Shown piece by piece: positions 1 to 6,305 of a stretch of 18,136 bases of DNA. This DNA is from an uncultured Lachnospiraceae bacterium (lineage in GTDB: Bacteria; Bacillota; Clostridia; Lachnospirales; Lachnospiraceae). The DNA lies in assembly GCA_946549155.1 (NCBI GenBank), contig CAMNQN010000043.1:1-18136 (forward strand), written 5' to 3'. Both the position numbers and the translations under genes were made by a program. The notes beneath the pieces are model-generated. The model was not told where the DNA came from. It saw only the letters and a program-made list of their open reading frames with translations, and searched no databases. Positions within the stretch are counted from its first letter, which is position 1; each line of letters starts with the position of its first letter.

Positions 1-9
1 TTGTGGGCT

Positions 10-37
10 GCCGGCTCTCCCGGAATCGGAGAGCGGC
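10..37. repeat. Short GC-rich hairpin at left edge
   Basis: The arm at 10-20 (GCCGGCTCTCC) pairs with 28-37 (GGAGAGCGGC) with one bulged G and a 7-nt loop. No T-tract follows, so it does not look like a simple intrinsic terminator. It begins the repeat-rich segment. It may belong to an element or gene end cut off by the window edge. Confidence 0.45.
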
Positions 38-68
38 TCCATCCAAGTGTTTCTATGTATCCTGCGCA

Positions 69-149
69 ATGTTTTCCAGAGGGATCTGCCCGCCCGGCTC
101 CGTCTTTTCCTGCTGGTTCCTGGCAGGCTTTACAAAGTCACGCCGAATG
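69..149 (-). repeat. Repeat module copy A (degenerate)
   Basis: Two parts match other places in the window. Positions 69-88 match the reverse strand of 18092-18111 at 17 of 20 bases, sharing TTTTCCAGAGG. Positions 103-149 match the reverse complement of 455-500 at about 41 of 47 columns with one gap, making a large imperfect inverted repeat around roughly 300 bp. The conserved core on the minus strand is GCGTGACTTTGTAAA. I do not recognise the family. It resembles a dispersed non-autonomous repeat (REP or MITE-like), not an insertion sequence with a transposase. Confidence 0.55.
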
Positions 150-288
150 TGGAATCATAAGCAAAAATATCTGATTTGCGCAAATTAATATTATAGTTAT
201 GGACAGAAGTTTTTATATCCGGCTCTTGCATAGCAATTGCTTCATATAGTAAATTTGCCGTCATTTTTTTAAATTCAGCATATATCAT
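130..288 (-). pseudogene. AT-rich 52-codon ORF or ORF remnant
   Basis: The minus strand from ATG at 288 to TAA at 130 reads 52 residues with ordinary protein composition. It begins MIYAEFKKMTANLLYEAIAM and ends AYDSTFGVTL. There is no recognisable ribosome binding site, and an in-frame TAA sits just upstream of the possible start region. The composition is much more AT-rich than the neighbouring genes. Its last codons lie inside the repeat core GCGTGACTTTGTAAA. The related repeat at 455-475 could encode a similar tail (DVTFSVIL then stop). It could be the 3' remnant of a horizontally acquired gene or a chance ORF. I do not recognise it. Confidence 0.25.
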
Positions 289-316
289 TCCATTATCAGC
301 TTACGCAAGCCACGTT

Positions 317-387
317 TTTGTTGCTTAGTGTGCCGCATTTCGCGTGATTCTGTAAATCCAGCTAAATGCGACTTACTAAGCAGCAAA
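317..387. repeat. Long imperfect hairpin with 24-nt arms
   Basis: The arms 317-340 and 364-387 are both 24 nt and align without gaps: 20 Watson-Crick pairs, two G-U wobbles and two mismatches, around a 23-nt loop. The loop contains CGCGTGATTCTGTAAA, another copy of the core repeat also seen at 461-475 (plus) and 130-143 (minus). No T-tract follows. The fold is far stronger than expected by chance in an AT-rich spacer. It could be a MITE-like unit, a structured RNA or a mobile-element end. Confidence 0.6.
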
Positions 388-441
388 TATCTAAGATTGG
401 TAGTATAATGACAAATTCTAAAACGGAAGGATCCCGTAGAT

Positions 442-500
442 GCTTAGGATGTTACATTCAGCGTGATTTTGTAAAGCTTACCAGGAACAGCAGGAAGAGG
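442..500 (+). repeat. Repeat module copy B, left part
   Basis: Positions 442-475 are a degenerate direct repeat of 322-356, sharing TGCTTAG and GCGTGATT.TGTAAA. Positions 455-500 are the inverted partner of 103-149. In one frame copies A and B read RRDFVKPARN and QRDFVKLTRN, in another GVTL-stop and SVIL-stop. The similarity could therefore be DNA-level or a relic of coding sequence. Confidence 0.5.
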
Positions 501-543
501 CAGCTGCTTATGGCCCTGCGCACCCGCCTCTTCCTGCGTCCTG
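482..543. repeat. Hairpin with perfect 12-bp stem
   Basis: GCAGGAAGAGGC at 490-501 is perfectly inverted at 526-537, with a 24-nt loop. An outer 5-bp extension (482-486 with 539-543) is separated by a small internal loop. The 3' side enters AATTAACAAAAC, not a T-tract, so intrinsic termination is not supported on the plus strand. Confidence 0.55.
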
Positions 544-562
544 CTAATTAACAAAACACGAA
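509..562 (+). repeat. Repeat module copy B, right part (pairs with right edge)
   Basis: This stretch matches the reverse strand of 18042-18097. It shares GCCCTG, CGCCTC, CCTGCGTCC and an 18-nt identical end, TAATTAACAAAACACGAA. Translated, this copy ends MALRTRLFLRPAN-stop and the other VALPFRLTLRPVN-stop, with no indel across those codons. It is a dispersed element of unknown identity. Confidence 0.65.
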
Positions 563-582
563 TATAGCACAGGCAGGAAATT

Positions 583-593
583 TATGGTATACT
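583..593 (+). promoter_or_regulatory. Probable extended -10 promoter of mtnN
   Basis: TATGGTATACT contains a TATACT hexamer (588-593) preceded by TGG, an extended -10 pattern. No good -35 is present at 565-570. It lies just downstream of the repeat mosaic and about 80 nt before the chosen mtnN start. Confidence 0.4.
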
Positions 594-675
594 AAAATAT
601 AACGGGATGAAAAGCATATATGAGAGATGTGTGATTCTGGTGGTATACAGGAAACAGAAAGGAAGTAAGCGGAAT

Positions 676-1377
676 ATGAATAAGATCGGTATCATTGGCG
701 CGATGGATGTGGAAGTAAATGCCTTGAAAAAGGATATGAAGATTGAAAGTGTTTCAAAAAAGGCGGGAATGGAGTTTTGCCAGGGAGAATTAAAGGGACG
801 GAACGTGGTGGTGGTACGCAGCGGCATTGGAAAGGTAAACGCAGCGGTGTGCACACAGATTCTGGTGGATGTGTTTGGCGCGGATGCGGTGATCAATACG
901 GGAATTGCAGGATCGCTGAATGCGGATATTGATATAGGAGACGTGGTGATTTCAACGGATGTACTGCATCATGATATGGATGCGGTGAATTTTGGATATC
1001 CGTTGGGACAGATTCCGCAGATGGATGTATTTTCTTTCCAGGCGGATGAATATTTGGCGGAAAAGGCGCAGGAGGTCTGTGAGAGAGTGAACCCGGAGAT
1101 CAGAGTATTTCGGGGCAGAGTGGTGAGTGGTGACCAGTTTATTGCGGACCGGGCGGTTAAGAATCGTATTGAGGAGAACTTCCATGGATTCTGTACGGAG
1201 ATGGAGGGTGCGGCTATTGCGCAGACTGCTTATCTGAATGAGATTCCCTTTGTGATTATCCGGGCTATCTCTGACAAGGCGGATGACAGCGCCACTATGG
1301 ATTATCCCACTTTTGAGCAGAAAGCGGTGGAACACAGCGTGCGTCTGGTGGAGGGCCTGATGGAGGCGCTGGCGTGA
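676..1377 (+). CDS. mtnN: 5'-methylthioadenosine/S-adenosylhomocysteine nucleosidase
   Basis: A cytosolic hydrolase that removes adenine from methylthioadenosine and S-adenosylhomocysteine, in methionine salvage and SAM recycling; S-ribosylhomocysteine from this step is the AI-2 precursor. At 233 residues it fits the family (about 230). Visible motifs are GIIGAMDVEV at the start with Glu13, SGIGKVNAA near 49-57, NTGIAGSL at 74-81, GRVVSGDQF near 147-155, the TEMEGAA purine/ribose-binding segment at 174-180 (Glu175, Met176, Glu177) and AISDKAD with catalytic Asp200. A longer reading frame opens at 607. I chose ATG 676 because GGAAG lies about 10 nt upstream and the family N-terminus begins there. 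It appears monocistronic: the next gene has its own promoter. Confidence 0.95.
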   Translation: MNKIGIIGAMDVEVNALKKDMKIESVSKKAGMEFCQGELKGRNVVVVRSGIGKVNAAVCTQILVDVFGADAVINTGIAGSLNADIDIGDVVISTDVLHHDMDAVNFGYPLGQIPQMDVFSFQADEYLAEKAQEVCERVNPEIRVFRGRVVSGDQFIADRAVKNRIEENFHGFCTEMEGAAIAQTAYLNEIPFVIIRAISDKADDSATMDYPTFEQKAVEHSVRLVEGLMEALA

Positions 1378-1470
1378 AGGAGGGCGGATTTTATCCTGAG
1401 AACGAATCTTAAGACAGTGGAAATGCCTTTATTTTGGAAAAACAACGGTGAATTTGTCGAACGATTTTGC

Positions 1471-1499
1471 TTTGCAAATGGGAAAACCAGGGCTATAAT
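1471..1499 (+). promoter_or_regulatory. Probable sigma-A promoter for the membrane protein gene
   Basis: TTTGCA (1471-1476), a 17-nt spacer and a perfect TATAAT (1494-1499). The start codon at 1574 is about 70 nt downstream. The -35 matches four of six consensus bases. Confidence 0.5.
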
Positions 1500-1573
1500 G
1501 GCGATACGACTTCGGGGAGAAGGCATCCCGGGCGCCTTTTCTGCCAGCCAATAATTTTTAAAGGGGGATTCCT

Positions 1574-2401
1574 ATGTTGCAATTCATCATGGATCAAAAT
1601 CTTTTGCTTTACGTTTGCGGAGTGGTCTGCGCCCTTGGGGTGGTTAGTCAATTTCTGTTAAGGCATTTATACGAAAGATTAATCAATGAGACGCAGAGTA
1701 CAGGCGAACCAAAGGGAAAATTTCTGCGGCAAATACGGCAGCGGTTTCAAAACTGCAGTCATTTAAATGATAAGGTTAATGATATTACTTCATTTACTGA
1801 TAGAAGTATCATGGATTATGAATTTTTGAAGATGAATCTTCATCAGTGGCAGAGGTTTGGCCAGGAAGCTCTTGCAGTGTGTCTGCTGTGCTGCGGCGTG
1901 GGAATGTGGCTTCTGTTCCGGAATGGTGGAGCCGTTTCTATAGAGACAAGCTATGCCAGAGCGGCGGTAATTTCCATTCTTCTCATCGGCTTGGCATACG
2001 GAATAACGGATAACAAATATCGGCGCTATTCTTTAAAAACCCGGGTGATGGATTATCTGCAAAATTCCGGGGCAGTGAAGGAGTACCGGGAAGTGGATTT
2101 CCCGGATCAGGCGTTAAGCGGCATCCAGGAGGCGGCTGCAGAGACGGCCTCGGCATCCGCGGCGGTGAACATTGGAAGAAAAATCCGCCATTCTGTGAAA
2201 AGCAATCCGGAGACCCGGGCTCAAAAGGAAAAGCGGGAATTGAAGGAAAACCTTAGCCGGGAAAAGGCGGGACAGCAGGAAATCGCAGCAGCACAGGAAG
2301 GAGTTTCGGAGAAGGAAAAAAACCGAACTCTCTTACGGCAGATGGATCCGAAAGAGAAGGAACAGATTCTGCGGGAGGTGCTGATGGAATTTTTGGCCTG
2401 A
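1574..2401 (+). CDS. Unrecognised three-helix membrane protein
   Basis: The product is 275 residues and I do not recognise a family. It shows one hydrophobic segment near the N-terminus (about 10-29), a hydrophilic stretch of about 65 residues, two more hydrophobic segments (about 98-115 and 129-144), and a long charged C-terminal half rich in Lys, Glu, Arg and Ala (about 200-275) that is probably helical or coiled-coil. The second helix is unusual in carrying a CLLCC cysteine cluster (103-107). AAGGGGGA stands about 6 nt before ATG 1574, supporting that start over the second Met. It is flanked by mtnN and a dehydrogenase with non-overlapping spacers, so context does not suggest a function. 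Confidence 0.75.
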   Translation: MLQFIMDQNLLLYVCGVVCALGVVSQFLLRHLYERLINETQSTGEPKGKFLRQIRQRFQNCSHLNDKVNDITSFTDRSIMDYEFLKMNLHQWQRFGQEALAVCLLCCGVGMWLLFRNGGAVSIETSYARAAVISILLIGLAYGITDNKYRRYSLKTRVMDYLQNSGAVKEYREVDFPDQALSGIQEAAAETASASAAVNIGRKIRHSVKSNPETRAQKEKRELKENLSREKAGQQEIAAAQEGVSEKEKNRTLLRQMDPKEKEQILREVLMEFLA

Positions 2402-2530
2402 TGGATTTATAGTTTCGTGTGTAAAGAAGGCTGACGCGAATATTTGGGATAATCTCTCGCCGGCTTCTGTCAGGAGGGAAACAGCAGAAGCGGAAGGTGC
2501 TGGAGACAGAATACATAGGGAGGAAGAGCA

Positions 2531-3487
2531 ATGAAATTAGTATTTCTGGAGACAAACAGTCTGGGAGACGATATTGATCTGAGCAGGTTTTCTAAATTCG
2601 GGGAATTGACGTTGTATCCGGCTTCTACTGTGGAGGAGAGCCGGGAGCGGGTGAAGGATGCGGACATAGTGTTCTCCAACAAAATCATGATGAATGAGGA
2701 GACACTGGGGGCGGCAAGGAATCTGAAATATATCGGAATCACGGCCACAGGCACCAATAATGTAGATATGGACTATGTAAAGAGCCGGAAAATCGTGGTG
2801 ACCAATGTGGCGGGATACTCCACGGATTCGGTGGCGCAGCATACCTTCGCCATGACCCTGTATCTGTTGGAAAAGCTAAAATATTTTGACGAGTTTGTGA
2901 AATCCGGGAATTATTCCAGGTCCGGCCTGTTTTGTGATTTTGGTGAAAAATTCTGGCAGCTGTCCGGAAAAACCTGGGGAATCATTGGTCTGGGAGCGAT
3001 TGGAAGAAGAGTGGCGAAGATTGCGGAGAGCTTTGGATGTCGGGTCCTCTATTATTCCACCAGCGGCAAAAACGCGAATGCGGATTATGAGAGAGTGGAT
3101 TTTGATACGCTGCTTCGCGTGTCTGACATTGTGTCCGTCCATGCACCCCTCACGCCGGGGACGGAGGGCATGATGAACTATGAAGCTTTCTCAAGGATGA
3201 AGAAGAGTGCCCTGTTTATAAATGTGGGAAGAGGTCCCATCGTCAGGGAGGAGGATCTGGCGCGGGCGCTGGAGGAGGGGCAGATTGCCGGAGCCGGATT
3301 GGATGTCATGGCTGCGGAACCGCTGCCGATAGACAGCCCGCTTCTGAAAATTCAGGACAGCAGAAAGCTGCTCCTCACACCTCACATCGCCTGGGCCAGC
3401 GTAGAGGCCAGAAACTGCCTGGTGGAGGAGCTGATGCTGAATCTGGAAGCCTATCTGAAGGGAGAGGCCCGCAACCGGGTGGTGTAA
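2531..3487 (+). CDS. D-2-hydroxyacid dehydrogenase, NAD-dependent
   Basis: A cytosolic oxidoreductase interconverting a 2-keto acid and a D-2-hydroxy acid with NAD(H). The family includes glycerate dehydrogenase/hydroxypyruvate reductase, phosphoglycerate dehydrogenase and D-lactate dehydrogenase. Its 318 residues match the short form without an ACT domain. The Rossmann glycine motif GLGAIG is at 153-158. The catalytic triad is visible as Arg234 in NVGRG, Glu263 in AAEPLP and His285 in TPHIAW. GITATGTNNVD (69-79) is the usual substrate-loop region. AGGGAGGA sits about 6 nt before ATG 2531. Best guess is glycerate/hydroxypyruvate, but the substrate cannot be read from the motifs. It converges with the VOC gene at 3534. 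Confidence 0.9.
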   Translation: MKLVFLETNSLGDDIDLSRFSKFGELTLYPASTVEESRERVKDADIVFSNKIMMNEETLGAARNLKYIGITATGTNNVDMDYVKSRKIVVTNVAGYSTDSVAQHTFAMTLYLLEKLKYFDEFVKSGNYSRSGLFCDFGEKFWQLSGKTWGIIGLGAIGRRVAKIAESFGCRVLYYSTSGKNANADYERVDFDTLLRVSDIVSVHAPLTPGTEGMMNYEAFSRMKKSALFINVGRGPIVREEDLARALEEGQIAGAGLDVMAAEPLPIDSPLLKIQDSRKLLLTPHIAWASVEARNCLVEELMLNLEAYLKGEARNRVV

Positions 3488-3533
3488 CCGAGCGTTGGCA
3501 GAAAACGGCTGCCGCGGGCGGGAGAAGCATCCC

Positions 3534-3923
3534 TTATTTCTGGATAATTTCCAGTTCTACCCCGTTGGGGTCTACAATTAGCATGGTATTGCAGGAGAGC
3601 TTTTCTACATAGGAAGGCTCTTTTCTTATGAAAACCTGGTTGGCCAGGCAGTCCTGATATACCTGATTCAGATCGTCCGTTTGGAGGCAAAAATGCCGGT
3701 AGGTATTCCGGTCGGTTTCGGAGACGTTGGCAGTATTTACTTCCGTGAGATATTGAATCAGCTCAAGTCTGCATTCCTTAGTGAGCTGGAAGTAGGTGAG
3801 GGTGTGGTCGCCCATGTGGATGAAGCCTGTTTCTTTTAGCTTTAAAACGTTGGAATAAAATTCCTTTGATTTTTCCAGGTCGGATACATTAATGGTGATG
3901 TGATCAATCGATAAGATGTTCAT
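3534..3923 (-). CDS. VOC-fold (glyoxalase/bleomycin-resistance/dioxygenase superfamily) protein
   Basis: A 129-residue single-domain protein with the paired beta-alpha-beta-beta-beta pattern of the vicinal oxygen chelate superfamily. Likely metal ligands at the usual places are His8 (IDHITI), Glu54 (RLELIQ), His77 (YRHFCL) and Glu125 (VELEII), so it is probably metal-binding and enzymatic, although the substrate is unknown. AAGGAGG lies about 7 nt before the ATG at 3923. It starts 26 nt after the DeoR-type regulator stop on the same strand, so the two are probably cotranscribed. That context hints at a sugar-related lactoylglutathione-lyase-like or isomerase role, but the evidence is weak. 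Confidence 0.85.
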   Translation of the reverse strand: MNILSIDHITINVSDLEKSKEFYSNVLKLKETGFIHMGDHTLTYFQLTKECRLELIQYLTEVNTANVSETDRNTYRHFCLQTDDLNQVYQDCLANQVFIRKEPSYVEKLSCNTMLIVDPNGVELEIIQK

Positions 3924-3949
3924 AAAAATCCTCCTTATTTATTATGTTT

Positions 3950-4771
3950 TCATTTATTATGTGTTTCATCTCTCAGTTCAGGCGCGATTAATACCTCTGT
4001 GTATTGCTGCAATAATTCCAAATCCTCTGAGGCTATTCCGCTGTCGGTAATCAGCAGATTGATCTCCCGGATATCTGCAATTTTTGCGAAGGTAATGATA
4101 TCCATTTTACTGCTGTCACTGAGCAGGTAACGGGAGCAGGAGGCATCCAGAACCTCGCGGACACTGACGGCGCTTTCCAGGTAAGGCGTAGTAATTCCCT
4201 TTTGGATACTGAAACCATTGCAGGACAAAAATACCTTGTCAATATTTATGATATTCAGAATCTCGTTTTTTACCGGGGAAAAAATACTGTGATAGTGATT
4301 TCTCAGGATTCCGGCCAGCATGATGATGGTAAAATCAGTATGCTCCTCCAGCCAGGCGGCAAAATGGATATCGTTCAAAATCACGGTGAGATTTTTTCTG
4401 CAGTCTAACAGGCGTATCAGCTCAAAGGTGGTGGTTCCGCTTAAGATGGCGATGGTATCCCCGTCTTCGATCAGCTCCAGTGCGGCCGCGGCAATTTCTG
4501 CTTTCTGTTTCATCATTTTCGACTTCTTGACCATGGGAAGCAGCTCATGACTCATCTTCGTGCTGCTGATGGCGCCGCCATGGGTTCGTTTGAGCATGCC
4601 TGCGTTTTCCAGGTCTCTTAAATCATTCCGGATGGTGGAAGCGGATACTCCAAAGATTTCGCACAGTTCCGGAACTACGATTTTTCCATGAGAATCCAGC
4701 AGCTTCAGAATTTGCGTTTTTCGTTCCTCGGCAAAAATGGTGGGGCTGCCGGACTCATTTTTTCCTGACAT
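3950..4771 (-). CDS. DeoR/GlpR-family transcriptional regulator
   Basis: A 273-residue sugar-metabolism regulator, usually a repressor released by a phosphorylated sugar. The N-terminal winged HTH spans about residues 14-68: RKTQILKLL, then VSASTIRNDLRDLE as the recognition segment, then RTHGGA, the family hallmark. The C-terminal effector domain shows GDTIAILSGTTT and a later CNGFSIQKGITTP segment, as in DeoRC domains. The frame is open from an ATG at 4804. I prefer ATG 4771 because AAAGGAG stands 7 nt upstream, while the first ATG has no clear site. It is divergent from the PFK-aldolase-ROK kinase operon and is its likely regulator. Confidence 0.9.
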   Translation of the reverse strand: MSGKNESGSPTIFAEERKTQILKLLDSHGKIVVPELCEIFGVSASTIRNDLRDLENAGMLKRTHGGAISSTKMSHELLPMVKKSKMMKQKAEIAAAALELIEDGDTIAILSGTTTFELIRLLDCRKNLTVILNDIHFAAWLEEHTDFTIIMLAGILRNHYHSIFSPVKNEILNIINIDKVFLSCNGFSIQKGITTPYLESAVSVREVLDASCSRYLLSDSSKMDIITFAKIADIREINLLITDSGIASEDLELLQQYTEVLIAPELRDETHNK

Positions 4772-4926
4772 AACGTTCTCCTTTAGCATTTGTTCTTCTT
4801 TCATTTTATCATAAAGTTATCAGTTCTTTCCAGATAAAATACGCGAAATGTAAAAAATATGAAAAATACTGTTTTTTGTATATTATGATGTGTTTTTGCG
4901 AATCCATTAAGAAAATGAACAGCAGC

Positions 4927-4955
4927 TTGACAAACAGAAGTTCCTTTGTTAGTAT
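4927..4955 (+). promoter_or_regulatory. Promoter of the PFK-aldolase-kinase operon
   Basis: A perfect TTGACA -35 (4927-4932), a 17-nt spacer and TAGTAT (4950-4955), in the AT-rich divergent spacer between the DeoR gene and the kinase operon. TATTAT three bases further on is an alternative -10. Confidence 0.6.
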
Positions 4956-4962
4956 TATATAG

Positions 4963-4986
4963 CAACAAACAATAATAATCAACAAA
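4963..4986 (+). promoter_or_regulatory. Direct-repeat candidate operator for the DeoR-type regulator
   Basis: CAACAAA occurs at 4963-4969 and again at 4980-4986, with starts 17 bp apart, just downstream of the predicted -10. DeoR-family proteins often bind direct repeats overlapping or following the promoter. The surrounding sequence is A-rich, so chance is possible. Confidence 0.4.
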
Positions 4987-5074
4987 TAAAATATTAATAA
5001 ACGAGAATAAATGAGACTATCTTACTGTCTGTAAGAAACGGTGGAGGAAGAGGAAGAAAAGCAAGGAGCGAGTG

Positions 5075-6277
5075 ATGAAGAGGAACGCATTGTACATTCA
5101 ATCCGGCGGGCCCACGTCGGTGATTAACGCTTCTGCTTACGGCGTCATTGATGAATGCCGCAGGCATGGGGAGGAGATTGGAAAATTGTATGCCTCTGTG
5201 CATGGAATTGTGGGAGTGATGGAGGGGGAATTGTATGATTGCTTTGAGGAGGAGGAAGCACAGCTGGAATTGCTGAAGCAGACGCCGTCCATGGTTTTCG
5301 GTTCCAGCAGATATGAGGTGCGGGAGGATACGGACTGCGATTACGAGAAGATATTGGATACGCTGAAACGGTTTCATATTTACTATATTTTTATCAATGG
5401 AGGAAACGGTTCGGCGGAGGCGGGAAAGAGGCTGTACGGGTATTTGACCAGGGTCTCCTATGATTTCCGGCTGATGGTAATCCCTAAGACGGTGGACAAT
5501 GATATTGCAGGAATTGACCATGCCCCCGGCTTCCCCTCGGCTGCCAGACATGTGGCGGTGTCTGTGGCGGAGCTGGTACATGATATGCACACGTACGATA
5601 CGGACCTGATCATGGTGGCGGAGGTGATGGGACGAAATACCGGCTTTCTGGCTGCGGCGTCGCTGGCCGCCTGCGAGACTGGATATGGACCGGATTTGAT
5701 CTATGTGCCGGAGGTCACTTTTGATTCGGAGAAATTTGTGAGGGATATCCGGGATATATTGGAGAAAAAGGGAAAATGCTTTGCGGTGGTTCCGGAGGGG
5801 GTAAAGACTGCGGACGGAAAATATTTGTTTGAGAGCACTACCGTGAATAAGGCCCAGGACCCTTCCAGGAATATGGGTGGAATTACGCCCTACTTGAACA
5901 GTCTTTTGCGGGAGCACTTCACCTGCAAGATTCGCTGTATTGATCTTGGATTGATGCAGAGGTGCGCGATTCATGACGCGTCTTTTGTGGATCTGGAGGA
6001 AGCGGAGGCACTGGGAAGAATGGCGGTAAGAAGGACGGTGGAGGGACGGTCCGGGGAGATGGTGACACTGAACCGGAGGGCGGGTTCGCCATCCTATGAG
6101 ACGGAGCTGACCGGTATTCCGCTGGAACAGGTGGCCGGAAAGGAACGGGTGCTGGAGCTGCGTTATGTGACTTCGGATCAGAATTTTATCCGGAAGGAAT
6201 ATCTCGAGTATATCCTTCCGTTGATTGGAGAACTTCCTGAATATGCGAAGCTGAAGAGGAAACGGGCTACAATATAG
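5075..6277 (+). CDS. Phosphofructokinase-family kinase (PPi- or ATP-dependent), atypical motif
   Basis: A PFK-A superfamily enzyme of 400 residues that phosphorylates C1 of a ketohexose 6-phosphate, classically fructose 6-phosphate, giving the bisphosphate for the aldolase encoded next. Motifs are QSGGPTSVINAS (9-20), INGGNGSAEAG (107-117), PKTVDNDIAG (137-146) with the catalytic Asp of TxDND, PGFPSAARH (151-159) and EVMGRNTGF (183-191). The Lys of PKT is typical of PPi-PFKs and of some ATP-PFKs. The Gly of GGNGS is ATP-like, and the usual Mg-binding Asp of GGDG is Asn. AAGGAG lies 6 nt before ATG 5075 but only 3 nt before the upstream GTG 5072, so the ATG is preferred. It is the first gene of a three-gene operon. 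The true substrate could be allulose 6-phosphate, tagatose 6-phosphate or another analogue. Confidence 0.88.
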   Translation: MKRNALYIQSGGPTSVINASAYGVIDECRRHGEEIGKLYASVHGIVGVMEGELYDCFEEEEAQLELLKQTPSMVFGSSRYEVREDTDCDYEKILDTLKRFHIYYIFINGGNGSAEAGKRLYGYLTRVSYDFRLMVIPKTVDNDIAGIDHAPGFPSAARHVAVSVAELVHDMHTYDTDLIMVAEVMGRNTGFLAAASLAACETGYGPDLIYVPEVTFDSEKFVRDIRDILEKKGKCFAVVPEGVKTADGKYLFESTTVNKAQDPSRNMGGITPYLNSLLREHFTCKIRCIDLGLMQRCAIHDASFVDLEEAEALGRMAVRRTVEGRSGEMVTLNRRAGSPSYETELTGIPLEQVAGKERVLELRYVTSDQNFIRKEYLEYILPLIGELPEYAKLKRKRATI

Positions 6278-6305
6278 ATGGTGATTCGTAAAGGAGGAGA
6301 ATGAA

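Noticed and set aside
3..188. Possible 61-residue plus-strand protein at the left edge
   Set aside because: No ribosome site, Cys/Trp-rich composition, and the DNA is explained by repeat module A.
366..551. Possible 61-residue plus-strand protein ending MALRTRLFLRPAN
   Set aside because: It crosses a hairpin arm and two repeat modules and has no ribosome site; better described as repeat DNA, though a coding relic is possible.
4890..4910. Possible catabolite (cre) site upstream of the PFK-like operon
   Set aside because: At least two mismatches to conserved positions; not convincing.
4994..5974. Long minus-strand open frame over the PFK-like gene
   Set aside because: His/Arg-rich shadow translation with no ribosome site; the plus-strand gene has full family motifs.
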